Positions 42,028-52,330 are shown, counted from the stretch's first letter. The stretch: DNA of 64,000 nt from Synechococcus sp. CCY 0621 (GCF_019038465.1 NZ_JAFKRH010000031.1:124001-188000); one strand, 5' to 3'. Notes: a model not told the origin generated them from the letters alone. Translations and numbers: made by a program.

Positions 42028-42733
42028 GGCCACCCCCCTCCAGCTGCTGGCGAAGCTGTTCAAGTCCCTTGTGCAGCAGCCGTTTCACCGTCATCGGGCT
42101 GATGTCCATCTGGCGGCCCAGGCGCCGATAGCTCCAGCCCGCCAGCACCACCTGACGCACCACCAGTCGCTGGCGGGGCTCCAGCAGGGCCAGCATCGTG
42201 GCCACCGTGGGGCCCGATGACTCCAGCGGGAAGGGCTCAACAGCGGCGTGGGTCGCCACCGACTCGGCCAGCGATGGATCGTCCAGGTTGGCGGGCCTCG
42301 CCAGCAGGCGCTGCACCTCCAACCGGTGCCATTCCGACGGGGTGACCCCCAGGGTCTGGCTCAGGACCCTGATTCCCTGCCCTGGATCCGCCTGGAGCAG
42401 GGGGTGGTGCTGCAGGCGGTTGAAGCGTTCCTGCAGTTCCGCCTGCCGCCTGGGCAGACGCACCAGGGGGGCGGCATCACGCAGGTAGTGCAGGATCGCC
42501 CCCCGAATGTGGGGCCTGGCAAAGGCCTCGAATGGGGTGTGGCGGTCCTCGCGGTAGAGCTCGGCGGCCCGGATCAACCCCATCAGGCCCACCTGAAGCA
42601 GATCGTCGAAGGATTCCCGGCTGCAGCGGCAGTAATGCAGGGCGAGGGGTCGGACCACGGCCCTGTACTGCTCGACGCGGCGGTTGCGACCGGCGGAGTT
42701 GGGCTGGGTCCTGTGGCTGTTGGCTGGGGTCAT
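41975..42733 (-). CDS. Alternative sigma-70-family sigma factor
   Basis: A 252-residue sigma factor. Region 2 is seen in SFDDLLQVGLMGLIRAAELYR...FEAFARPHIRGAILHYLRD, with -10 recognition part LVRLPRRQAELQERF. Region 4 is LEPRQRLVVRQVVLAGWSYRRLGRQMDISPMTVKRLLHKGLEQLRQQL, with a clear helix-turn-helix. The short size and lack of region 1 put it outside the principal group; it resembles the group 3 (SigF-like) type. The ATG at 42733 is favoured over a GTG at 42883 because it starts the conserved part. No anti-sigma gene is adjacent. Confidence 0.88.
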   Translation of the reverse strand: MTPANSHRTQPNSAGRNRRVEQYRAVVRPLALHYCRCSRESFDDLLQVGLMGLIRAAELYREDRHTPFEAFARPHIRGAILHYLRDAAPLVRLPRRQAELQERFNRLQHHPLLQADPGQGIRVLSQTLGVTPSEWHRLEVQRLLARPANLDDPSLAESVATHAAVEPFPLESSGPTVATMLALLEPRQRLVVRQVVLAGWSYRRLGRQMDISPMTVKRLLHKGLEQLRQQLEGGGLSPGGRPDRGASAVPGC

Positions 42734-42899
42734 GGTCTGAACGGCTGGGCCTGGGCTGGATCGTGGAGCTGGAATCACGCTTGGCCGAGGCAAGGCCGCA
42801 GTGATCTCCTTTCCAGAGAGGGGCAGGTGTGCCGAATGACGCAACCGTGAAACCACGGAAGCTTTCCGCTGCCGATGGATCACGTCCTGATGCGCTGGC

Positions 42900-43730
42900 T
42901 CAGGGACGGGGGGCGGCCACGTGGGCCAGCAGCGACCAGGGACCGTGGCTCGCCAGCCATTCCCTGTCGGAATCCTCGGTGCTGAGCAGAAACCCCGCGA
43001 AACCCAGGGCGTTGACGCTGAAACCAGCGCCGTGCTCCCGCACCCGGCGCACGCTCAGGAACCACTGGTCGTCGAACAGCAGGTTGTAGGGGTGCAGGGG
43101 CTCGCTGTCGCGTCGTGGATCTCCGAGGCCGAGCGCGCCGGCGTGGGCGTGGTACAGCGCCGCCAGGTCGGATCCGCCGTGGGGATCGGTGCGCCGGCTG
43201 AGGCGGTAGTCCCAGCTCCAGGACGCTTCGGTCCCCGCCAGCTGGGCCAGAAACAGCGGGGCCAGGGGACAGCTGGGCTCACCCTGCCGGCGCGGCAGCA
43301 GTTGCAGGTGCCGATGGGGCTGGCTGGCTCCGGAACGGGCGCCGCTGTTGAAGAACCAAAGCCCGCCGGTGTCCTGGCTCACCTGGCGGACGGCCTGCCA
43401 GTCGGAGGACGCGATCCAGCCGCCCTGGGGCCGCCAGTCGCGGGTGATCACCAGCAGGTGGGCCTCCTGGACCGGGTACTTGTTGAGCAGGAGCACGTGG
43501 GCAGGCTCCAGCAGGTCCACTTCCAGGGGACTGTCCCAGGGCAGAAAGGGGTTGGGCCGCGGCCCCCCCTGGCGCAGGTGACGGGGGGTCGAGGAGAGAA
43601 GCTGGCGAACGACAAAGGGCTCCACGCCGGGAATCGCCAGCAGACGCGTCTCCAGGGGGACCAGGGCACCCTCCAGGCGGGCCCGCTCCGACACCTGCCT
43701 GGCCCGTTGCCAATGGCGTTCAGCTCGCAC
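42900..43730 (-). CDS. Ap4A phosphorylase (ATP adenylyltransferase)
   Basis: A 276-residue HIT-superfamily enzyme that splits diadenosine tetraphosphate to ATP and ADP using phosphate. The catalytic HxHxQ motif reads QPHRHLQLLPRR (H139, H141). The substrate region LLLNKYPVQEAHLLVITRDW and the C-terminal NLLFDDQWFLSVRR/NALGFAG segments fit the bacterial/yeast Apa family. The start is GTG at 43730, overlapping the SpoIID gene stop by 11 bp and thus probably coupled; the longer frame to 43820 lies inside that gene. Confidence 0.9.
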   Translation of the reverse strand: MRAERHWQRARQVSERARLEGALVPLETRLLAIPGVEPFVVRQLLSSTPRHLRQGGPRPNPFLPWDSPLEVDLLEPAHVLLLNKYPVQEAHLLVITRDWRPQGGWIASSDWQAVRQVSQDTGGLWFFNSGARSGASQPHRHLQLLPRRQGEPSCPLAPLFLAQLAGTEASWSWDYRLSRRTDPHGGSDLAALYHAHAGALGLGDPRRDSEPLHPYNLLFDDQWFLSVRRVREHGAGFSVNALGFAGFLLSTEDSDREWLASHGPWSLLAHVAAPRP

Positions 43731-44850
43731 CGGCCTGCAGACGGGCCAGGGAGGCGCCCTGGTAGTAGCGCCCGAGAATCTCGTTGTAGCGCAGGCCCTG
43801 CTCGGCCAGATCCTGGGCACCGTGCTGGCTCATGCTGGCGCCCAGGTGCCCATGGGCCTCCTGGGTGATGCGTGTCGTGGCCGCGTACAGACTCTCAACG
43901 ATGCCCCCCTGGTAGCTCAGGATCACCCCGGAGGTGCTGGCGGTGGCCTGACGGGTGCGGGGGTTGACGCTGCCCAGGCCCCGGTAGGCCTGCCAGCGGG
44001 TGGTGTCGCCCAGATGCCAGTGGGCGCTGGCCGGGCGGGCCATGTGGGCCATGGCATAGGAGCGGGCCGCCACCGCCTGGGCCTTGAGGGCCTCCAGGTG
44101 CCAGCTGCTGGGCATCTCGGCCCCCACCACCGAGCTGATGTAGCGCTCCAGGGAGAGGTGGTTGACCAGCTGCAGGCCCCCGGAACCACGCAGCACTCTC
44201 AGCCGGCCCTCATAGGGCCGGCCATCCACCAGCAGGCTGTGGCCCGAACCGGTCTCCATCCACACCTCGGCCCGACCCGCCATGGCCGCACCCAGGTCGG
44301 GGGAGGTGTCGGGGCCGCCATCCTGCACGGTGCGTCCATCGCGATCGACAAGTCGCCAGTAGCCACTGGCCCCGAGCTGGGGGGAGGCCGAGGCCCCCAG
44401 CAGGGCGACACGGATCTCGAGAGGCACCTCCGGCCCCGCCTCCGGTTCCACCAGGGACGGGTCGGGATCGCTCAGGCTGGTGCGCTGGGCCTGGAGCGAG
44501 GTCGCGGCCAGGAGATCCTTGTCTGGGGACGCCGCCGTGCTGGCGGCCGATTGCGAGACCTCCTGGGGCTGGGCGATGAGGGCTTCCAGCAGATCCGGCT
44601 GCGAACGGGACCGGGTGCCAGGCAGGAGGTCCTGGGCGGCAAAGCCAGCGCCCACCGCCACGACGGCAAGGGGAGCCGTGAGCAGGATGGGGTGGCGCCG
44701 GCAACCCTGAAGCAGCCGCCGGCCACTGGCACGGAGTACGGCGATGGCGGCCGTGAAGTGCCGGCGCACGGCAAGGTTCCACAAGGGCGTAGCCGGATCA
44801 TGCCGGACAACACGGCCCTTCAGCCGCCCGACGCAGGACGGTCGCGGCAT
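43720..44850 (-). CDS. SpoIID/LytB-domain protein
   Basis: About 376 residues. A basic cytoplasmic N-terminus is followed by one membrane segment (HPILLTAPLAVVAVGAGFAAQ, near 55-75), a variable linker and a C-terminal SpoIID domain: YEGRLRVLRGSGGLQLVNHLSLERYISSVVGAEMPSSWHLEALKAQAVAARSYA and the ending MSQHGAQDLAEQG. SpoIID proteins are peptidoglycan lytic transglycosylases acting on denuded glycan; in cyanobacteria their role is unclear. ATG at 44850 or 44865 are both possible. The gene is coupled to the Ap4A phosphorylase. Confidence 0.87.
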   Translation of the reverse strand: MPRPSCVGRLKGRVVRHDPATPLWNLAVRRHFTAAIAVLRASGRRLLQGCRRHPILLTAPLAVVAVGAGFAAQDLLPGTRSRSQPDLLEALIAQPQEVSQSAASTAASPDKDLLAATSLQAQRTSLSDPDPSLVEPEAGPEVPLEIRVALLGASASPQLGASGYWRLVDRDGRTVQDGGPDTSPDLGAAMAGRAEVWMETGSGHSLLVDGRPYEGRLRVLRGSGGLQLVNHLSLERYISSVVGAEMPSSWHLEALKAQAVAARSYAMAHMARPASAHWHLGDTTRWQAYRGLGSVNPRTRQATASTSGVILSYQGGIVESLYAATTRITQEAHGHLGASMSQHGAQDLAEQGLRYNEILGRYYQGASLARLQAGAS

Positions 44851-44884
44851 TGCACCCATGCCCAAGGCGTGGCCAGGGCCGCGT

Positions 44885-45805
44885 TCAGGGGGCCGCTTCC
44901 GCCTTCAGATCCCGTTGCATCAGCTCCTGCACCGCCTGGCGTGCCGCCACCCGACCGGCCAGCAGCCGCACCACCTGGCCGCAGATCGGCAGCTGCCAAC
45001 CCTCGCGCTCAGCCAGGGCCAGGGTGGCCCGGGCGGTGCGGGTTCCCTCCACGGTGGCGCCGATCCGGGCCAGGGCGCTGGCCTCGTCACAGCCCTCGGC
45101 CAGCAGGCAGCCGAAACGGTAGTTGCGGCTCAGGCTGCTGTTGGCCGTGGCCAGCAGATCCCCCAGCCCCGCTAGCCCGTAGAGGGTGCTGGGCTGGCCC
45201 CCAAGGGCCTGCAGCACCACGGCGATCTCCGCCAGGCCACGGCAGAGCAGGGAGGCCTTGGCATTGGCGCCCAGGCCCAGCCCATCGCTGATGCCAGCCG
45301 CCAGGGCGATGACGTTCTTGAGGGCCCCGGCGGCCTCGGTGCCGATGGGATCGGCGTTGGTGTACAGGCGGAAATGGGGAGCCCGCAGCTGCTCCTGCAG
45401 GCGGCGGGCCAGGTGGTGATCCTGGCTGCTCAGCACGCTGGCCGCCGGCAACCCCCGCTCCAGTTCATCGGCCAGGTTCGGGCCGCTCAGCACCGCCAGC
45501 GGCACATCGGGGAGATGGCGGCGCCACAGCTGGCTGGCGGTGCAGAGGGTGTCGAGATCGATGCCCTTGCTGCAACTCAGCAGGGGGAGATCCGCCGGCC
45601 AGTGGTCCTGCAGCTGCCTGGCCAGGGGGGCCACACCCACCATCGACACGGCCACGACCACGAGGTCGCAGTCGTTGAGAACCGTTGCCGGATCTCCGCC
45701 ATCACGCCGCGACCAGCTGTTGAGACGGTGGCCCTGGCGCTCCCAGAGCCGCAGCAACGTGCCGCCCCAGGCACCCCGGCCCAGCACCGTGATGCGCAGA
45801 CTCAT
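44885..45805 (-). CDS. gpsA: Glycerol-3-phosphate dehydrogenase [NAD(P)+]
   Basis: A 306-residue GpsA that reduces dihydroxyacetone phosphate to sn-glycerol-3-phosphate for membrane lipid synthesis. The dinucleotide motif is RITVLGRGAWGGTL, followed by SCSKGIDLDTL, LSGPNLADEL and the catalytic ALKNVIALAAGISDGLGLGANAKASLLCRGLAE. The length is slightly below the family mean because of a compact C-terminus. The gene is 34 bp upstream of the SpoIID gene and divergent from the SDR gene. Confidence 0.96.
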   Translation of the reverse strand: MSLRITVLGRGAWGGTLLRLWERQGHRLNSWSRRDGGDPATVLNDCDLVVVAVSMVGVAPLARQLQDHWPADLPLLSCSKGIDLDTLCTASQLWRRHLPDVPLAVLSGPNLADELERGLPAASVLSSQDHHLARRLQEQLRAPHFRLYTNADPIGTEAAGALKNVIALAAGISDGLGLGANAKASLLCRGLAEIAVVLQALGGQPSTLYGLAGLGDLLATANSSLSRNYRFGCLLAEGCDEASALARIGATVEGTRTARATLALAEREGWQLPICGQVVRLLAGRVAARQAVQELMQRDLKAEAAP

Positions 45806-45868
45806 GGACCTACGCGAGGGTCGGTTCCCTTGATGGCCTTGCCATCATGCGCCATCCCCGAGCCCGCC

Positions 45869-46597
45869 ATGGCGACTGCCCCTACCCCCTACTGGCAGGC
45901 CTGGGAAGGTCAGGCCCTGGTCGTTGGTCCTGGGGGCCTGGGCCTGGCCCTGGCGGCCGAACTGGCCCGGCGGGCGCCATCGCTGCGGGTCCGCACCGCC
46001 GGGCGCCGCGGCGCCGACCTGGCGCTCGACCTGAACGACGACGGCAGCCTGGAGCGCTTCTCGGCCATGGCCGCCCGCGACCTGACCCCGTTGCGGGTCG
46101 TGATCAACACGGCCGGGCTGTTGCACGACGGCACGTTGCAGCCGGAGAAGCGCCTTTCCCAGGTGCGTCGTCACGCCCTGGAACGCAGCTTCGCCGTCAA
46201 CGCCTTCGGGCCCCTGCTGCTCGCCCAGGCGATCGAGCCGGCCCTGGCCAAGGATGGTCCCGTGCACTTCGCCAGCCTCTCGGCCCGGGTGGGAAGCATC
46301 GGCGACAACCGCCTCGGGGGCTGGTACGCCTACCGGGCGGCCAAGGCGGCCCAGAACCAGCTGTTGCGCACCCTGGCGATCGAGTGGCAGCGCCGCCTGC
46401 CCCAGGCCTGCGTGACCCTGCTCCACCCAGGCACGGTGGCAACCCCTCTCTCGGCCCCCTTCAGCGGCTCCCAGGCCCCCTCTGCCCTGTTCACCCCGGA
46501 ACGCTCCGCCTCCCACCTGCTCGACGTGCTGGAGGGCCAGACGGCCGCCGGCAGCGGCGCCTTCCTGGCCTGGGATGGACAGGCGGTGCCCTGGTGA
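45869..46597 (+). CDS. Short-chain dehydrogenase/reductase (C-factor-like)
   Basis: A 242-residue SDR. The nucleotide motif is altered to VVGPGGLGLALA at 18-29 in place of TGxxxGxG. NTAGLL is at 80-85, the catalytic Ser is in FASLSARVGS (about 138), and YRAAK (155-159) supplies Tyr and Lys. LLHPGTVATPLSAPF after it is typical of the C-factor-like subgroup. The substrate is unknown. The ATG at 45869 excludes a long upstream frame that is antisense to gpsA. Confidence 0.85.
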   Translation: MATAPTPYWQAWEGQALVVGPGGLGLALAAELARRAPSLRVRTAGRRGADLALDLNDDGSLERFSAMAARDLTPLRVVINTAGLLHDGTLQPEKRLSQVRRHALERSFAVNAFGPLLLAQAIEPALAKDGPVHFASLSARVGSIGDNRLGGWYAYRAAKAAQNQLLRTLAIEWQRRLPQACVTLLHPGTVATPLSAPFSGSQAPSALFTPERSASHLLDVLEGQTAAGSGAFLAWDGQAVPW

Positions 46598-46603
46598 GGC
46601 CAG

Positions 46604-46990
46604 CTAGGCGGCATGGCCGCGCAGCACCTCCAGGGGAATCACCTGCAGGGTGGCGAGGGCGGAACACTCCAGCCGCACCGGCGGGGCCATGCCGTCCTCA
46701 TAGGCCTCCAGCCAGCGAGCCGCACAGACACACCAGTGATCTCCAGCCCGGAGGCCGGGAAAGGAATGGGCCGGCACCGGCGTCGAGAGATCGTTGCCCT
46801 GGGCGCGGCTGTAATTGAGGAAAGCGTCGTTCACCACGCAGCAGACCGTGTGGCGGCCGAAATCAGCGGGATCGTCGTGGCAGTAGCCGTCCCTGAACCA
46901 GCCGGTGAGGGGAGCACAACCGCACTCCTGCAACGGTTCACCCAGGACGTTGCGGGGTTCGGATGGGGGCTGCAGGGAGGAAGCGGCCAA
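46604..46990 (-). CDS. DUF2237-family protein
   Basis: A 128-residue soluble protein of the DUF2237 family with the typical order NVLGEPLQECGCAPLTGWFRDGYC, GRHTVCCVVNDAFLNYSRAQGNDLSTP and GDHWCVCAARWLEAYEDGMAPPV. Seven or more cysteines are conserved in type, but the function is unknown in the family. It ends 6 bp from the convergent SDR stop and is divergent from a small acidic protein gene. Confidence 0.88.
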   Translation of the reverse strand: MAASSLQPPSEPRNVLGEPLQECGCAPLTGWFRDGYCHDDPADFGRHTVCCVVNDAFLNYSRAQGNDLSTPVPAHSFPGLRAGDHWCVCAARWLEAYEDGMAPPVRLECSALATLQVIPLEVLRGHAA

Positions 46991-47106
46991 GACCCGGGAG
47001 GTGGCGGTACGGGCAGAGTCTGACGGAGGACTGGCACAAAAAGCGGCCAGGAGGTTGACGAATTCCGGGGGGGAGGCGTTAAAGGTCTTTCAGCACGACC
47101 CCCTTC

Positions 47107-47334
47107 ATGAGCTGGGATTTCACCGAGGATGCGGCCTTCCTGGCCCTCTGCGACGCCTACAAGGAAAGCGGTGAGCCCTCCGCCATGGAGTTTCTGGCCC
47201 ATGGCGAAGGTGCCTTCCACTTCCAGGAACTCACCCAGAACGCGGCCGGTGAGGGCATCGATCTGAGCGATTCCGATGCCCTCGACACGTTCCAGCAGGA
47301 GGTGATCGACAGTCTCGAAGAGCTGTGCAGCTGA
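47107..47334 (+). CDS. Small acidic conserved protein
   Basis: A 75-residue strongly acidic, soluble protein (SWDFTEDAAFLALCDAYKESGEP...). No domain is recognised. It appears entirely helical, with two Cys residues. Its TGA stop and that of the convergent 90-residue gene lie symmetrically in an interrupted inverted repeat. Codon usage supports it as a real gene. Confidence 0.6.
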   Translation: MSWDFTEDAAFLALCDAYKESGEPSAMEFLAHGEGAFHFQELTQNAAGEGIDLSDSDALDTFQQEVIDSLEELCS

Positions 47335-47363
47335 AGGCGCCCGAAGGCCCCCCAGGGCTCAGC
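47330..47363. terminator. Interrupted inverted repeat spanning two convergent stops
   Basis: GCTGA (47330-47334) and TCAGC (47359-47363) pair, with an inner GCCC/GGGC pairing after a 4-base bulge. Each outer arm contains a stop codon of one of the two convergent genes. It is a possible bidirectional terminator, without U-runs. Confidence 0.3.
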
Positions 47364-47631
47364 CGTAGAAGAAGGCGATTTCCTTGTCCTTGAGCCCCTC
47401 CCAGCCGGCCTCCCGCAGGCGTTGGTCGAGGGTCAGGCGATCCAGGTGCTTGGCGCCGGTGCGCACGATGCGGTTGCGCATCGACTTCTGCACCCCGCTG
47501 CGGGCCCGGCGGCCCTCCAGCTCCATCACTTCGCCGTAGAGGGCGAGCATCGCTGCCGGTATCGGCGTGCCGTCAAGGTCGACACCGGCCGCAATGGCGT
47601 CATCGACACCGCCAGGTCCTGCGATGGCCAT
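47359..47631 (-). CDS. Conserved hypothetical protein downstream of metH
   Basis: A 90-residue soluble protein. Residues 20-90 form a likely helical domain (AMLALYGEVMELEGRRARSGVQKSMRNRIVRTGAKHLDRLTLDQRLREAGW) ending in IAFFYG. The basic centre could bind nucleic acid, but no family is recognised. It starts 48 bp after the metH stop on the same strand. Its ATG lies inside one arm of an 11-bp inverted repeat, which could limit translation. Confidence 0.65.
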   Translation of the reverse strand: MAIAGPGGVDDAIAAGVDLDGTPIPAAMLALYGEVMELEGRRARSGVQKSMRNRIVRTGAKHLDRLTLDQRLREAGWEGLKDKEIAFFYG

Positions 47632-47671
47632 GGCAAGGGAGGCAAAGGATCCCCAAAGCCTGCCATGGCCA
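47625..47671. repeat. 11-bp inverted repeat between metH and the next gene
   Basis: TGGCCATGGCA (47625-47635) and TGCCATGGCCA (47661-47671) are exact complements separated by 25 bases. Each arm is itself nearly palindromic around GCCATGGC. The left arm contains the start codon of the downstream minus-strand gene, so the hairpin could end the metH message or mask this start. Confidence 0.5.
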
Positions 47672-47679
47672 GGTGAGCC

Positions 47680-50600
47680 TCAGGCGCTGAAGTACCGGGC
47701 CTGGCTGTGCAGAGCCACCAGGGCCGTGGTGCTCTGCTCCGGCTCCAGCTGGTCGCTCTCATCCATCGTCAGGCCGATGCGATCGGTGTGCAGCCAGGCG
47801 AGCTGCTGGCGGGAATCGGCCACGTTCGGGCAGGCGGGGTAACCGAAGGAGTAGCGGCTGCCCCGGTAGCGCTGGGCGAGCACGTCCCGCAGGGCCTTGG
47901 GCTCGTCGGCGGCGAATCCCATCTCCCGACGGATGCGGGCGTGGGTCCATTCCGCCAGCGCTTCGGCCATCTGAACCGCCAACCCATGGAAGTAGAGGTA
48001 GTCGGTGTAGCGATCGGCCCGGAACAGCTGCTGGGCAAAGCTGGTGGCGCCTTCCCCCATGGTGACGGCCTGCATCGGCAGCACATCCGAGGGCCGCAAG
48101 GAGCCGTCAGCGGCCGTGACGCCGTCGCGATAGAAATCGGCAATGCAGTAGCGGTTGCCGCTGCGCTGGCGCGGCAGCACAAAGCGCCCCAGTTCCTGCC
48201 CGCCGGTCGCCGGTGTCGCCCCGGCCGCCATCCCCTCGGGGTCGAACACCACCAGGCAATTGCCGACGCGGGCGCAGGGGAAGTAGCCGTAGGCCACCCG
48301 TGGGGTCAGCAGGCCTTCGGCGCGGCAGCGACCGAGCCACTCCTGCAGCACCGGCTCCGCCTTCTCGGCCAGCATCGCGTCGTACTCCTGTCGGCTCTGC
48401 TGCTGGGTCTTGCGCAGCTGCCATTGGCCGGCGAACAGGGCGTTGCGATCGAGGTAGGCGAAGACCTCGTCAAGGTCGATGGCCGCCTCAGTGAGCACCT
48501 GGGTGCCCCAGAACGGCGGGGCGATGGCCGTTTCGGCCGGCACGGCGGCGGAACGCTCCTCGCTCGCGGCCGGAGGGGCTTCTGCCTGAACGGCGATGGG
48601 GCTCACCGTGGCGGCCTCCTGGGGGGGCTCCTCTGCGGCTGCCGCCGGGGCGGCGGGGTCGCCGAGACCCAGCCCCTCGGGGGCGCCGTCGAGGAAACCT
48701 TCGTGGTCGTCCCAGCGGCCGCCGGTCTTGGCGTCCATCAGGGCGTCCATGAAGCGCAGGTCGGCGAAGGCGTCACGGCCGTAGATCACCTGGCCCCGGT
48801 AGGCCTGGCGGCAGTCACCGTGGACGAACCGGGGGGTCAGGGCCGCACCGCCGAGGATCACGGGCACGGAGATTCCGACCGCATTGAAAGTTTCCAGGTT
48901 GTCCTTCATGAAGGCGGTGGATTTCACCAGCAGGCCGCTCATGGCGATGCAGTCGGCCCCGTGCAGACGCTGCGCTTCGACAATCGCATCGACGCTCTGC
49001 TTGATGCCCAGGTTGATCACCTCATAGCCATTGTTGGTGAGGATGATGTCCACCAGGTTCTTGCCGATGTCGTGCACGTCGCCCTTGACGGTGGCGATCA
49101 GGAACTTGCCCTTGCTGCTTGATTCGCCCTCCTTGCGCTCCATGTGCGGCTCCAGAAAGGCCACGGCCGACTTCATCGTTTCGGCGCTCTGCAGCACGAA
49201 GGGCAACTGCATCTGCCCGGAGCCGAACAGTTCACCCACCACCTTCATGCCATCCAGCAGGAAGGTATTGATGATCTTCAGCGGTGGATGCTCCACCAGG
49301 GCCTGCTGGAGGGCGGCCTCCAGACCGATGCGCTCGCCATCGATGATGTGCTGCTTGAGCCGCTCCTCGAGTGGCAGATCGGCCAGCGAAGGGCCAGAAG
49401 CCCTGGCCTCCTTGGCGCTCACCCCCTCGAACTCGGTGGTCAGCAGGGTGAGGGGGTCATGGATGCAGATCCCGTCCTCAAAACGGCGCCGGTCGTGGAT
49501 CAGATCGCGACAGATCTGCTGGTGTTCCTCGCTGATCTTCGCCATCGGCAGGATCTTGGCCGGACTGACGATGGCGGCGTCCATCCCGGCCTGGCAGCAG
49601 TCGTGCAGGAACACCGAGTTGAGCACGATGCGGGCGGCTGGAGACAGCCCGAAGCTGACGTTGCTGACCCCCAGCACCACGTGCACGCCGGGAAGTTCGC
49701 TGCGGATGCGTCGGATCGCCTCGATCGTGGCCGCCGCGTTGGCCCGGTCCTCCTCGATACCCGTGGAGATCGGCAGAGCCAGGGGGTCGTAAAAGATTTC
49801 GTGGGCTGGCAGGCCGAACTCAAGCGCATCGCGGTAGGCCCGCTGGGCGATGGCGAATTTGCGCTCGGCGGTGCGGGCCATGCCCTCCTCGTCGATCGTG
49901 CCCACCACCACGCCGGCGCCGTAGTCACGGGCCAGTTCGAGCACCTTGAAGAAGCGCTCATCGCCGTCTTCGTAGTTGGTGGAGTTGAGAATGCACTTGC
50001 CACCAGCCACCTTGAGGCCAGCCTCCATCTTCTGCCACTCGGTGGAATCGAGCATCAATGGCAGGTTGACGTTGGTGACCAGTCGGCTCACCAGATCATG
50101 CATGTCCTTGACCCCATCCCGGCCCACGTAGTCGACGTTCACATCGAGGACATGGGCGTTCTCCTTCACCTGGCCCCGGGCCACCGCCACCAGGCCATCC
50201 CAGTCCTCGTCATTGAGCAGCTCCCGCACCTTCTTCGACCCGCTGGCATTGAGCCGCTCGCCGATGATCAGAAAGGAGTTGTCCTGGAAGTAGGGGGTGA
50301 CGCCATAGATCGAAGCCACTGCCGGCTCGTAGTGGAGCGGCGGCCTCTCCAGACGTTGCTGGGGCCGTCGCACCTGTCGCTGGGCCGGGTGCAGACCGGC
50401 GGCTAGCTCCGCCAGGGCACCGATGTGGGCCGGGGTGGTACCGCAGCAGCCACCGATCACCTGCACGCCGAGATCCTCGACGAAATGCATCATCTGCATG
50501 CGCATCTCGGTGGGGGTGAGCCGGTAGTGGGCCACACCGCCGATGTTCTCCGGCAGTCCCGCGTTGGGAATGCAGCTCACCACGAAGGGACTGTGCTGGC

Positions 50601-51360
50601 TCAGGTAGCGGATGTGCTCCTTCATCTGCTCGGGCCCCGTGGCGCAGTTGAGGCCGAGCACGTCGATCGGGAAGGGCTCCAGGATCGCCACCACGGCGGC
50701 GATGTCGGAGCCAACCAGCATGGTGCCGGTGGTTTCCATGGTTACGGAGACCATCAGGGGGCGCCGTTCACCGGCAGCGGCGAAGGCCTCCTCGATCCCC
50801 TGCAGGGCCGCCTTGATCTGCAGCACGTCCTGGCAGGTCTCGACGATGAACAGGTCGACGTCTCCGGCGATCAGGCCGGCGGCCTGCTCCCGGAACGAGG
50901 CCTTCATCGTGTCGAAGTCGATGTGACCCAGGGTGGGCAGCTTGGTGGTGGGACCCATCGATCCCGCCACGAAACGGGGCTTGGCCGGGGTACTGAAGGC
51001 GGCGGCCATCTCGCGGGCCAGCTCGGCGGCCCGGCGGTTGATGGCGAAGGCCTGCTCCTCCAGTCCGTACTCGGCCAGCACGATCGAGGCGGCCCCGAAG
51101 GTGTCGGTTTCGATCACGTCGCAGCCCGCCTCCAGGAACAGGCGGTGGACCGCCTGGACCGCATCGGGCCGGGTGAAGACGAGGTTCTCGTTGCAGCCCT
51201 CCAGGGCCGCACCACCAAAATCCTCAGCCGTCAGGTCCATCTCCTGCAGCGAGGTGCCGGTGGCGCCGTCGAAGACAAGCACGGGACGTTCCGGACCGTG
51301 CAACCAGTCGAGGAAGCCGATGCGGTCGGTGGGGTGGTGGATGGCGGCGGTGACGACCAT
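47680..51360 (-). CDS. metH: Cobalamin-dependent methionine synthase
   Basis: A 1226-residue, full-length MetH transferring methyl from methyltetrahydrofolate through cobalamin to homocysteine. The domains in order are: homocysteine-binding (about 20-325) with zinc ligands C239 (NCATGP) and C305/C306 (GGCCGTTP); folate-binding pterin domain (about 360-620); B12 cap and Rossmann domain (about 660-890) with the axial His763 in [12 protein letters not shown]; an Ala/Pro/Glu-rich linker (900-945); and the AdoMet reactivation domain (to the end). The start codon overlaps the ilvE stop by one base. It depends on corrinoid made by CobN, CobU and others. Confidence 0.97.
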   Translation of the reverse strand: MVVTAAIHHPTDRIGFLDWLHGPERPVLVFDGATGTSLQEMDLTAEDFGGAALEGCNENLVFTRPDAVQAVHRLFLEAGCDVIETDTFGAASIVLAEYGLEEQAFAINRRAAELAREMAAAFSTPAKPRFVAGSMGPTTKLPTLGHIDFDTMKASFREQAAGLIAGDVDLFIVETCQDVLQIKAALQGIEEAFAAAGERRPLMVSVTMETTGTMLVGSDIAAVVAILEPFPIDVLGLNCATGPEQMKEHIRYLSQHSPFVVSCIPNAGLPENIGGVAHYRLTPTEMRMQMMHFVEDLGVQVIGGCCGTTPAHIGALAELAAGLHPAQRQVRRPQQRLERPPLHYEPAVASIYGVTPYFQDNSFLIIGERLNASGSKKVRELLNDEDWDGLVAVARGQVKENAHVLDVNVDYVGRDGVKDMHDLVSRLVTNVNLPLMLDSTEWQKMEAGLKVAGGKCILNSTNYEDGDERFFKVLELARDYGAGVVVGTIDEEGMARTAERKFAIAQRAYRDALEFGLPAHEIFYDPLALPISTGIEEDRANAAATIEAIRRIRSELPGVHVVLGVSNVSFGLSPAARIVLNSVFLHDCCQAGMDAAIVSPAKILPMAKISEEHQQICRDLIHDRRRFEDGICIHDPLTLLTTEFEGVSAKEARASGPSLADLPLEERLKQHIIDGERIGLEAALQQALVEHPPLKIINTFLLDGMKVVGELFGSGQMQLPFVLQSAETMKSAVAFLEPHMERKEGESSSKGKFLIATVKGDVHDIGKNLVDIILTNNGYEVINLGIKQSVDAIVEAQRLHGADCIAMSGLLVKSTAFMKDNLETFNAVGISVPVILGGAALTPRFVHGDCRQAYRGQVIYGRDAFADLRFMDALMDAKTGGRWDDHEGFLDGAPEGLGLGDPAAPAAAAEEPPQEAATVSPIAVQAEAPPAASEERSAAVPAETAIAPPFWGTQVLTEAAIDLDEVFAYLDRNALFAGQWQLRKTQQQSRQEYDAMLAEKAEPVLQEWLGRCRAEGLLTPRVAYGYFPCARVGNCLVVFDPEGMAAGATPATGGQELGRFVLPRQRSGNRYCIADFYRDGVTAADGSLRPSDVLPMQAVTMGEGATSFAQQLFRADRYTDYLYFHGLAVQMAEALAEWTHARIRREMGFAADEPKALRDVLAQRYRGSRYSFGYPACPNVADSRQQLAWLHTDRIGLTMDESDQLEPEQSTTALVALHSQARYFSA

Positions 51361-52277
51361 CAGGCGTCGAGGCGGATGCGGGTGACCCAGTGGTCATAGG
51401 AGGGATCGCGGCCCTCCGTGATCGCCGTGAGGCGGTCGCGGAGGCGCTCCATGACGGGGCGGTGGCTGGAGAGGTCGGTGGATTCGATCCGCCGCACCGG
51501 GGTGACGCGGGCGGCCGTTCCGCTGAGGAACACCTCGTCGGCGATCATCAGTTCGGTCTTGTCGACCGCCCGCTCCAGGACGGGGATGTCCATCGATCGT
51601 GCCAGTTCCATGATGCTGGCGCGGGTGATGCCCTCGAGGATGTCCTGATCGACGCCGGGGGTGATCAGCACGCCGTCCCGCACGATGAACAGGTTCATGC
51701 CGCTGGCCTCGCTCACCTTGCCGCGGCTGTTGAGCAGCAGGGCCTCGTCGAAGCCGCTCTTGACCGCTTCGGTCTTGGCCAGTGAGCTGGTGATGTAGGC
51801 GCCACTGATCTTGCCCCTCAGGGGCAGGGAGCGATCTTCCTGGCGGCACCAGCTGCTGATCCGGCAGCTGACACCCTCGGGAGAGAGATAGTCGCCCATC
51901 TCGATGCCGTAGATGAGGAAGTCGGTCTGGATGTTGTGCAGCCGCGGGGCGATGCCGAGGTCGCTCGTGTAAACGAAAGGCCGCAGGTAGATCGGGCAGG
52001 TGGGTCGGTTGGCCTGCAGAAAGGCCGTGATGGCGCTGTGGATCGTCTCCTCGGCCAGCTCGGTCAGCAACAGCCGGGCGCTCTGGCTGAGGCGGCGGGC
52101 GTGGCGATCGGCGCGGAACAGCAGGATCTCGTTGTTGTCGGCGGGATTGGGCAGGGCCCGCATGCCACCGAAGGCGCCGGTGCCGTAATGCAGTGCGTGG
52201 GTGGCCACCGACAGGGTGGCTTCAGCAAAGGGGACGCACTGTCCGCCGAACCAGGCATAGGGCAGGAACTGGTGCAT
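51360..52277 (-). CDS. ilvE: Branched-chain amino acid aminotransferase
   Basis: A 305-residue class IV PLP enzyme giving Val, Ile and Leu from their keto acids. The PLP lysine is K156 in [10 protein letters not shown]; the phosphate-binding part includes [14 protein letters not shown], and [10 protein letters not shown] and [13 protein letters not shown] follow. The start [20 protein letters not shown] at 52277 fits the family; the extension to 52400 would run into the divergent cobN leader. It is the upstream partner of metH (one-base stop/start overlap). Confidence 0.94.
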   Translation of the reverse strand: MHQFLPYAWFGGQCVPFAEATLSVATHALHYGTGAFGGMRALPNPADNNEILLFRADRHARRLSQSARLLLTELAEETIHSAITAFLQANRPTCPIYLRPFVYTSDLGIAPRLHNIQTDFLIYGIEMGDYLSPEGVSCRISSWCRQEDRSLPLRGKISGAYITSSLAKTEAVKSGFDEALLLNSRGKVSEASGMNLFIVRDGVLITPGVDQDILEGITRASIMELARSMDIPVLERAVDKTELMIADEVFLSGTAARVTPVRRIESTDLSSHRPVMERLRDRLTAITEGRDPSYDHWVTRIRLDA

Positions 52278-52330
52278 GGAAGGCGGTGGCGACGATGCGA
52301 TCTTCTCACCGCGTTCGGCAGGATGGGGGC

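Noticed and set aside
52278-52330. Cobalamin riboswitch before ilvE-metH or cobN
   Set aside because: Only 53 bp separate the divergent starts, too short for the roughly 200-nt element, and no B12-box-like pattern is seen.
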